Source: Pseudomonadota bacterium (GTDB lineage: Bacteria; Pseudomonadota; Gammaproteobacteria; Burkholderiales; Gallionellaceae). From it: 39,996 nt of DNA. Within the stretch, counting starts at the first letter, position 1; the number at the start of each line of letters is the position of its first letter. Location of the stretch: NCBI GenBank assembly GCA_021800795.1, contig JAJYYO010000031.1, positions 1-39,996 of the forward strand, written 5' to 3'. The position numbers and the translations under genes were made by a program. Below are positions 35,126 through 39,996 of this stretch, piece after piece. The notes beneath the pieces were generated by a model, which saw only the letters and a list, made by a program, of their open reading frames with translations, did no database searches and was not told where the DNA came from.

Positions 35126-35885
35126 GGTCCTGCCGATAACGCGCCTTGAGGCGTGCATTGTACTCGGTTGTCACGCTCAATATGCCGCGCAGGATGTTGA
35201 TTTCGTCCGCTTCCAGTCTCGCTCTCGCATACAGGCGGCGCAGGCGCTGCATCATGCGCGCCGGATTTTGCGTGGTAAAGAAACCGATCTCATGCAGTGT
35301 CTTTTCAAGATGGAGCATAAAGCCTTCCACCTGTTCATGCGCGGCAGGTTGCAGCGTTTGCGCCACCGGCTGAAAAGTTTGCGCGGCCACCGCAAGCTCA
35401 TAAGAGATTACCTGCACGGCACTGGCCAGATTGAGCGAGGAAAAATCGGGATTGGCCGGAATATTCACCAGCATCTGGGCGCGGCTCACTTCTTCGTTGG
35501 TGAGGCCGGACATTTCGGTGCCGAACAGCAGGGCCACCGGATGGCTCGCCGCCTGCTGCAACACCTGCGGCATCGCTTCGCGGGGTGCCAATACCTCGTT
35601 GGAAATGTCGCGCAGCCTCGCCGTCATACCCACGGTCAGCACCACATCCTGCAACGCCTCATCAATCGAGTCGCACACCACCGTGTTTTGCAGCACGTCA
35701 TCCGCTCCCGCCGCCATCGCAGTTGCCTGAGGATCGGGAAAATGACGCGGATTGATCAGATACAGATGCTGCAACCCCATCGTCTTCATCGCACGCGCCG
35801 CCGCGCCGATATTGCCCGGATGCGTGGTGTGACTCAAGACAACGCGCACCTTATTGAATATATTCAATTTATCCAAAAAACCCAT
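35115..35885 (-). CDS. trmJ: tRNA (Cm32/Um32) methyltransferase TrmJ
   Basis: 256 residues, SPOUT 2'-O-methyltransferase. [23 protein letters not shown] at the N-terminus, [18 protein letters not shown] and [16 protein letters not shown] form the knotted SAM site. In E. coli trmJ is also directly before the isc genes. Confidence 0.94.
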   Translation of the reverse strand: MGFLDKLNIFNKVRVVLSHTTHPGNIGAAARAMKTMGLQHLYLINPRHFPDPQATAMAAGADDVLQNTVVCDSIDEALQDVVLTVGMTARLRDISNEVLAPREAMPQVLQQAASHPVALLFGTEMSGLTNEEVSRAQMLVNIPANPDFSSLNLASAVQVISYELAVAAQTFQPVAQTLQPAAHEQVEGFMLHLEKTLHEIGFFTTQNPARMMQRLRRLYARARLEADEINILRGILSVTTEYNARLKARYRQDHDV

Positions 35886-35907
35886 CCTTGCAAGGTAAGA
35901 CCTGCTG

Positions 35908-35923
35908 TGCGAATAAATTCGCA
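35908..35923. promoter_or_regulatory. Perfect inverted repeat between trmJ and suhB
   Basis: TGCGAATAAATTCGCA, 7-bp arms with a 2-base centre, in the 129-bp divergent region. It may be a protein-binding site; no promoter hexamers are clear. Confidence 0.3.
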
Positions 35924-36014
35924 GCTACAATGATTTTGTTTATACAAAGTTCAATTCCAACTAGAATGCGAGGTCAGATTCAACTGCTCATTAAATTATA
36001 TAGAAGGTCCGTTT

Positions 36015-36809
36015 ATGCATCCCATGCTCAACATCGCGGTGAAGGCCGCCCGTCGCGCCGGCAATCTGATCCACCGCAGCACCGACAAGATCGATCACCT
36101 CACCATCACCAAAAAATCTCACGCCGATTTTGTCAGCGAGGTGGATCGTGCGGCCGAGCAGACCATCATCCAGACGCTGCTGGATGCCTATCCGGAACAT
36201 GCGATTCTAGCAGAAGAGAGCGGCGCTCACGGAGAATCGGATTTTGTGTGGATCATCGACCCGCTGGACGGCACCACCAACTTCCTGCACGGCTTCCCGC
36301 AGTATTCCGTCTCCATCGCCTTGCAGCACAAGGGCATCATCACCCAGGCGGTGATCTACGACCCGACCAAAAACGAACTGTTCACCGCCACGCGCGGACA
36401 GGGCGCCTACCTCAACGACAAACGCCTGCGCGTCTCCAAACGCCTGCACATGGCGGATGCCCTGATCGGCACCGGTTTCCCGTACACCAATTTCGAGCAC
36501 ATGGACGCCTACCTCGCCATCTTCCGCGACCTGATGCAACAGACCTCCGGCCTGCGCCGCCCCGGCTCCGCGGCGCTCGATCTGGCCTGGATGGCGGCGG
36601 GTCGCTACGACGGCTTCTTCGAGACCGGTTTGAAAGCCTGGGACATCGCCGCGGGCACCCTGCTGATCACTGAAGCTGGCGGCATGGTCAGCGATCTTGC
36701 CGGCGGAAATACCTTCCTTGCGAGCGGACATGTCTGCGCGGGCAACCCGGCGATTCATCCGCAACTGTTGCAGGTCATCGCGCCGCACCTGACCGCCGCG
36801 CTGAAATAA
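36015..36809 (+). CDS. suhB: Inositol-1-monophosphatase SuhB
   Basis: 264 residues. Metal-dependent phosphatase; in E. coli also a ribosomal antitermination factor. Motifs: EESG (about 73-76), [20 protein letters not shown] near 88, and [16 protein letters not shown] near 215. AAGG precedes the ATG. It is divergent from trmJ and followed 9 bases later by a thioesterase reading frame. Confidence 0.94.
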   Translation: MHPMLNIAVKAARRAGNLIHRSTDKIDHLTITKKSHADFVSEVDRAAEQTIIQTLLDAYPEHAILAEESGAHGESDFVWIIDPLDGTTNFLHGFPQYSVSIALQHKGIITQAVIYDPTKNELFTATRGQGAYLNDKRLRVSKRLHMADALIGTGFPYTNFEHMDAYLAIFRDLMQQTSGLRRPGSAALDLAWMAAGRYDGFFETGLKAWDIAAGTLLITEAGGMVSDLAGGNTFLASGHVCAGNPAIHPQLLQVIAPHLTAALK

Positions 36810-36818
36810 GGTTTTAGC

Positions 36819-37256
36819 GTGAGTTTTGCCTCGCTGCTCGAACACACCCTGCATGATGAGATTCCCCTCTCGCAGGCAATGGGCATCCGGGTGGCAGGCT
36901 ATGATGGCGCGCGGCTGCAACTGAGTGCGCCGCTTGCGCCCAACATCAACCACAAATGCACGGCATTCGGCGGCAGCCTGTACTCGCTGGCGGTGCTGTG
37001 CGGCTGGGGACTGCTGCATCTCAAGCTTGAAGAAGCCCAATTGCAAAAGCACATCGTGATACAGGACGGCGACATCCGCTATCTGCTGCCGGTCGATTAG
37101 GATATGCTGGCCGACTGCAGTCTGGACGCCGGGAAATTTCAAAATTTTTTACGTACGCTGGAAAAACACGGCAGAGCCCGCCTGTCCCTTGATGTTGCCA
37201 TCAAGTGCGACGATCAGGTTGCCGTGGCTTTTTCGGGTCGCTACGTGGTTCACTGA
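36819..37256 (+). pseudogene. YiiD-type thioesterase gene split by an amber codon
   Basis: A hot-dog-fold protein of the YiiD C-terminal thioesterase family: NHKCTAFGGSLYSLAVLCGW near residue 47 and DIRYLLPV near 86. The GTG-started frame reaches TAG at 37098-37100 after 93 residues, but the same frame goes on for another 51 codons with clear family sequence (DMLADCSLD, GRARLSLDVAIKC, VAVAFSGRYVV) to TGA at 37254-37256. The full length of about 145 residues is normal. So there is a single nonsense change, or readthrough, or a sequencing error. No frameshift is present. Confidence 0.85.
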
Positions 37257-37558
37257 CAGCAAAAAAATATCGTATGAAAATATCAGAAAACCTTACAAAT
37301 CGGGCCATTTTCTGAAACAGATGTCAGCTGATTTTTCACTGCATAAACCAGATGTTCGCGACGGGCAGGAATCGAGACTTTGCAGTCGTTGGCAAAGTTA
37401 CTCGCGACGGGCAGCTTTACCCTACAAACCGGAACTTGAAAATAGCTATGAAAACGGGAGAAAAAAGGTCGGCATCAAGGTTCAGATCAACACGCTGCTG
37501 GCGCTGGGCACCGCCAGTCAACCTGAGAAATAATGTGCTGCTGCCTGTTCGATACTCT
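37257..37558. other. 302-bp stretch without recognised gene
   Basis: No start/stop-bounded frame here resembles a known protein. A 13-bp direct repeat TCGCGACGGGCAG occurs at 37356-37368 and 37402-37414. Several frames are open across part of it, so it may hold remnants of a lost gene next to the toxin-antitoxin and mobile-element area. Confidence 0.4.
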
Positions 37559-37864
37559 TTACGCTGCCAGCTCTTCAGCCAGGTCAGGGTGCCGTTCAAT
37601 TAGTCGCAATAAGCATAATATTCCGCCTGGTGGAGGAAATCTGCCTTGTTCCCAATCGCGCAGTGTGGCCACGGGAGTTGCAATGCGCTCTGCAAATGCC
37701 TGTTGCGACAGACCAGATTTGGCCCGGGCCGAACGTACCAGAATTTGTTCCGGTGTGGTCACGCGACCCGTTCCCGCTTTGGCTTCAGCAAGTGCCTTCC
37801 TGATTTCAGACAGCTCCATTCCTGCATCCTGTTCAATGGCACGAGCAATTCTTTCAATATCCAT
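37559..37864 (-). CDS. HTH antitoxin (HigA/NadS-like)
   Basis: 101 residues from ATG 37862-37864, one base after the toxin stop; AAGGCGG lies 6 bases upstream. The helix-turn-helix is in the C-terminal half: VRSARAKSGLSQQAFAERIA, TPVATLRDWEQGRFPPPG. The N-terminal half likely binds the toxin. A toxin-first gene order is typical of HigBA-type systems. Likely represses its own operon through the palindrome at 38171-38191. Confidence 0.88.
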   Translation of the reverse strand: MDIERIARAIEQDAGMELSEIRKALAEAKAGTGRVTTPEQILVRSARAKSGLSQQAFAERIATPVATLRDWEQGRFPPPGGILCLLRLIERHPDLAEELAA

Positions 37865-37865
37865 G

Positions 37866-38162
37866 TCACACCGCCTTATCAATATCGCCAGGTGAAATGT
37901 TGGCCTGGTCTGATTTGGTATACATCATTACCAGTATCACTTCGCCGCGTTCAGTCAGGTTGAAATAAACAATGCGCACACCGCCACGCTTGCCTGAACC
38001 TGCACGACCCCAGCGCACCTTGCGAGCCCCGTCAGCACCCGGAATCACATCCCCGCTCAGTGGATTGACGGCAATCCAGTCGATGAAAGTCTGGCGCTCT
38101 GATTCGGACCAGATTTTTTCGGCCTGTTTCTGAAAAGTGGGTGTTTCAATCACAGTACGCAT
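37866..38162 (-). CDS. RelE/HigB2-type toxin
   Basis: 98 residues, RelE superfamily mRNA interferase. TPTFQKQAEKIWSESERQTF, then DGARKVRWGRAGSGKRGGVR (basic active region) and VRIVYFNLTERGEVILVMMY match the family, which cuts mRNA on ribosomes. The gene has no Shine-Dalgarno sequence, and its ATG lies about 7 bases from the -10 box, so it may be translated from a leaderless message. Confidence 0.88.
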   Translation of the reverse strand: MRTVIETPTFQKQAEKIWSESERQTFIDWIAVNPLSGDVIPGADGARKVRWGRAGSGKRGGVRIVYFNLTERGEVILVMMYTKSDQANISPGDIDKAV

Positions 38163-38169
38163 AAGCCGG

Positions 38170-38197
38170 ATTATACGGGCAACCCGTATAAGATCAA
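38170..38197 (-). promoter_or_regulatory. Promoter and operator of the toxin-antitoxin operon
   Basis: Minus strand: -35 TTGATC (38197-38192), 16-base spacer, -10 TATAAT (38175-38170). The spacer and -10 carry a perfect inverted repeat, TTATACGGG (38171-38179), CAA, CCCGTATAA (38183-38191), well placed for repression by the antitoxin complex. Confidence 0.8.
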
Positions 38198-38223
38198 GAT
38201 ATTTCTGATGCGCAGAAAATCTA

Positions 38224-38267
38224 CATAAATTGGCTCGCCTGAACAGGGGGAATCGTTAGACGCTTAT
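38224..38267 (+). mobile_element. Remnant of an IS66-family end
   Basis: The minus strand from 38267 reads ATAAGCGTCTAACGATTCCC and continues to TTTATG. It matches the IS66 end at 39872-39915 in 38 of 44 positions, in opposite orientation. Weak similarity to the 3' end of the transposase gene continues inward (to about 38215), so this is the transposase-proximal end of a second, mostly lost copy. Confidence 0.7.
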
Positions 38268-38350
38268 ACAAAGCCAGACTCCGAAGTCCATACTTTATTA
38301 CCCTTAAAAGGGTAGAGTAGAGAACAGGCTTTCGCCTGCCCTCCCTCATC

Positions 38351-38383
38351 AAACCGTGCATGCGCTATTAACGCACACGGCTT
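38351..38383 (-). ncRNA. Group II intron domain V
   Basis: A 33-34-base hairpin beginning with the catalytic AGC and ending CGGTTT, with a two-base bulge and a four-base loop, the conserved ribozyme core. It starts 12 bases behind the maturase stop codon. Confidence 0.8.
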
Positions 38384-38394
38384 TCCGGTGTTCT

Positions 38395-39732
38395 TCACGC
38401 CAAGGCATGCGCCGTTTTCCAGCTTGCCGTTATCGGAACTTTGTATAGCCCAAATTTCGTATACAGCGCCTGACGTGGAAACCGCTTTAGCGCCGTTCCC
38501 CGATCCTTGACCTTATGGCGCTTCATCAGGTGTGTGCGCAGGCGTTCTTCTGCATGCGCCTTTACCTTGCCCAACACGCCACTGGAATTGCGGTAGTGAA
38601 AGTAGTTCGTCCATCCGCGGAGGCTGGCATTCATACTCCCGACTATATCTTCCAGCGGTATCGGTGTGCGTTCCCGTTCAGTCAATTGCGTTATACGATC
38701 CTTGATTTTTACAAAAGATTTTGGTGCCGGACATACATGCGGATAACTTTTGCCCGACATCCAACTCTTGCTCACCCTGATTGCAAAACCCAGGAAATTG
38801 AAACTTTCCTGTCTGGCATCAACAATGCGCGTCTTGGTCTCGTTAAGCGTGAGGTCAAGACGATCCAGCACCTGCCGTACCGTGTTCAAGGGCGCATCTA
38901 CTTTGCCCGCACACAGTACAACAAAATCATCCGCATAGCGGACGATGCGAGCCTTCAGTTTCCAGCGTAATTGATGCCTCTCCCATATCCGATCAAGCAA
39001 ATGCAGGTAGCAATTCGACAGCAATGGCGAGATGACTCCGCCTTGCGGCGTGCCTTTGCTGCTGGCTTTGCCGCCACCCACATTCTTCTTGATGCCGTCC
39101 TTATCCTCGCCGATGACTGGCGCTTTGAGCCATAGCTTGATGATGTGCAGAATCGCACTGTCAACGATGCGCTCGGCCACGACAGCCAGCAGCTTGGCAT
39201 GTGGAATGCTGTCGAAGTATTTCGACAGGTCGGCATCAATAACTTGGGTGTATCCCTGATGCAGGGCGTCTGCTATTTCATCGACCGCATCATGAGCAGA
39301 TTTCTTTGGCCTGAATCCATAGGAGTTCGGGCAGAAATCCGCTTCAAATATCGGTTCAATGACGAGCTTTACCGCCATCTGCGCTACACGGTCTCGGATC
39401 GTCGGTATCCCGAGCGGTCGCTCACTGCCGTCCGCCTTGGGAATCATGACGCGCCGCACCGGGCTCGGCTGGTAAGTCTTGTTTTTCAGGTCTTGAGCTA
39501 ATTCCGACAAGAACGTCTCTATCCCTGTCTTTTGCTCTATGTCCTCGAAGTTCATCCCATCAACGCCGGGACTTCCCTTGTTGGCACGCACAAGGCGGTA
39601 AGCAAACATGAGGATGTCTGCCCGCCAAACCTTGTCATATAAAGCATAGAAGCGATAGGCCGGTTCCTGCTTGGCCTTGGTGTAAAGCTTCCTCTGTAGT
39701 GTCCTGATTACATCAGGGGTTGTTAGCGACAT
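38395..39732 (-). CDS. ltrA: Group II intron reverse transcriptase/maturase (LtrA type)
   Basis: 445 residues from ATG 39730-39732 (GGGGA upstream). Reverse transcriptase with RRVMIPKADGSERPLGIPTI, FEADFCPNSYGFRPKKSAHD, GTPQGGVISPLLSN and the catalytic YADDFV; then the maturase X domain (LRGWTNYFHYRNSS). There is no HNH endonuclease domain behind it, so retrohoming would rely on single-stranded DNA targets. The frame is intact although the intron around it is truncated. Confidence 0.94.
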   Translation of the reverse strand: MSLTTPDVIRTLQRKLYTKAKQEPAYRFYALYDKVWRADILMFAYRLVRANKGSPGVDGMNFEDIEQKTGIETFLSELAQDLKNKTYQPSPVRRVMIPKADGSERPLGIPTIRDRVAQMAVKLVIEPIFEADFCPNSYGFRPKKSAHDAVDEIADALHQGYTQVIDADLSKYFDSIPHAKLLAVVAERIVDSAILHIIKLWLKAPVIGEDKDGIKKNVGGGKASSKGTPQGGVISPLLSNCYLHLLDRIWERHQLRWKLKARIVRYADDFVVLCAGKVDAPLNTVRQVLDRLDLTLNETKTRIVDARQESFNFLGFAIRVSKSWMSGKSYPHVCPAPKSFVKIKDRITQLTERERTPIPLEDIVGSMNASLRGWTNYFHYRNSSGVLGKVKAHAEERLRTHLMKRHKVKDRGTALKRFPRQALYTKFGLYKVPITASWKTAHALA

Positions 39733-39871
39733 GGCAATCCCCTTCTCCTTCACACTTCGGTTGCATGAACAAAGCAGGGCTGGCCCCTCGCTACGCTCTC
39801 CCCTCGACCGGGGTTATGTTGTCCCTCAGCCTCAAACGGTACTATGAACCCCTCCGACTCCCCGTACGGCC

Positions 39872-39996
39872 GTAAGCGTCTAACGGTTCCACCTGTTCAG
39901 GTGAGCCGGTTTATGCAGCAGGTTTGATCGGCAGCAGCTCGTCGATACGGCGCATGGTCCAGACGGGGAGTTTTTCCAGTGTATCTTTAAGCCATG
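39872..39996 (-). mobile_element. IS66-family element, transposase-proximal end, cut by window edge
   Basis: Starts with GTAAGCGTCTAACGGTTCCA, the GTAAGCG tip typical of IS66 ends, at 39872, and runs off the window. It contains the 3' end of the transposase gene. The tip points into the group II intron. Confidence 0.8.
39911..39996 (-). CDS. IS66 transposase TnpC, C-terminal end (partial)
   Basis: The last 27 residues in one frame: WLKDTLEKLPVWTMRRIDEL, then LPIKPAA and stop TAA (39913-39911). The pattern WLKDxLxxLPxW...RIDELLP is the conserved C-terminus of IS66 transposases. The remainder lies outside the window. Confidence 0.8.
   Translation of the reverse strand, partial: WLKDTLEKLPVWTMRRIDELLPIKPAA

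Larger units (their letters stand above)
38310..39871 (-). mobile_element. Group II intron, 5'-truncated
   Basis: Contains the maturase gene, domain V (38383-38351: AAGCCGTGTGCG, TTAA loop side, CATGCACGGTTT) and domain VI (a 10-bp stem with a GAAA loop, about 38310-38350), so the 3' end near 38310 is present. On the 5' side only about 139 bases separate the maturase start from an IS66 end; an intact intron needs several hundred bases of domains I-III there, and no GTGYG start is seen. The intron has therefore lost its 5' part. The exact 3' boundary is approximate. Confidence 0.8.

Noticed and set aside
37189..37533. 114-residue plus-strand frame overlapping the thioesterase tail
   Set aside because: Out of frame with conserved thioesterase sequence; low-complexity, no domain, no ribosome site.

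Overview
The window looks like part of the chromosome of a betaproteobacterium, most likely from the Nitrosomonadales/Gallionellaceae. That placement is an inference from gene content (complete Isc cluster with IscX, LplT beside Alr, cobalamin-dependent ribonucleotide reductase) and from the high GC; nothing in the window is diagnostic. No rRNA, tRNA or CRISPR array was seen.

Layout. (1) 1-2040: AT-richer accessory DNA with a phosphoribosyltransferase-like gene, three 69-bp tandem repeats and an orphan PaaA2-like antitoxin. (2) 2290-5660, minus strand: mtnP, apt, mtnA and a FucA-like class II aldolase, which together look like a 5'-methylthioadenosine/5'-deoxyadenosine salvage route of the DHAP-shunt type. 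(3) 5690-17305: PilZ protein, alr and (plus strand) lplT; a periplasmic binding protein coupled to a dCACHE-HAMP-PAS-PAS-GGDEF-EAL protein; then ispD-ispF-tsaB-rimI-udg, overlapping head to tail. (4) 17400-28140, plus strand: mfd, serB, nrdJ with a 380-residue LAGLIDADG intein placed directly before the catalytic cysteine, a FrnE/DsbA-like gene, a TonB-topology unknown and an Slp lipoprotein. (5) 28170-35885, minus strand: trmJ-cysE-iscR-iscS-iscU-iscA-hscB-hscA-fdx-iscX-dsbB, with a good IscR type 1 site overlapping the cysE stop codon. (6) 36015-39996: suhB, a thioesterase gene split by an in-frame amber codon, a HigBA-type toxin-antitoxin operon with a promoter/operator palindrome, and a mobile-element knot in which a 5'-truncated group II intron lies between two outward-facing IS66 ends.

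Dispersed repeats run through the core genes. Palindromic REP-like elements sit between genes and also in frame inside mfd, udg and probably alr, and form the C-termini of mtnA and rimI. Heptanucleotide tandem arrays lie at four gene boundaries; in two of them, both inside the isc operon, inverted heptad arrays could fold into intercistronic hairpins.

How the genes work together: the isc cluster assembles Fe-S clusters and cysE supplies cysteine for IscS; udg encodes a probable Fe-S enzyme. mtnP/apt/mtnA/aldolase recycle the adenine and carbon of SAM by-products. mfd and udg serve DNA repair, and nrdJ makes deoxynucleotides without needing oxygen. The binding protein/GGDEF-EAL pair and the PilZ protein indicate c-di-GMP signalling.
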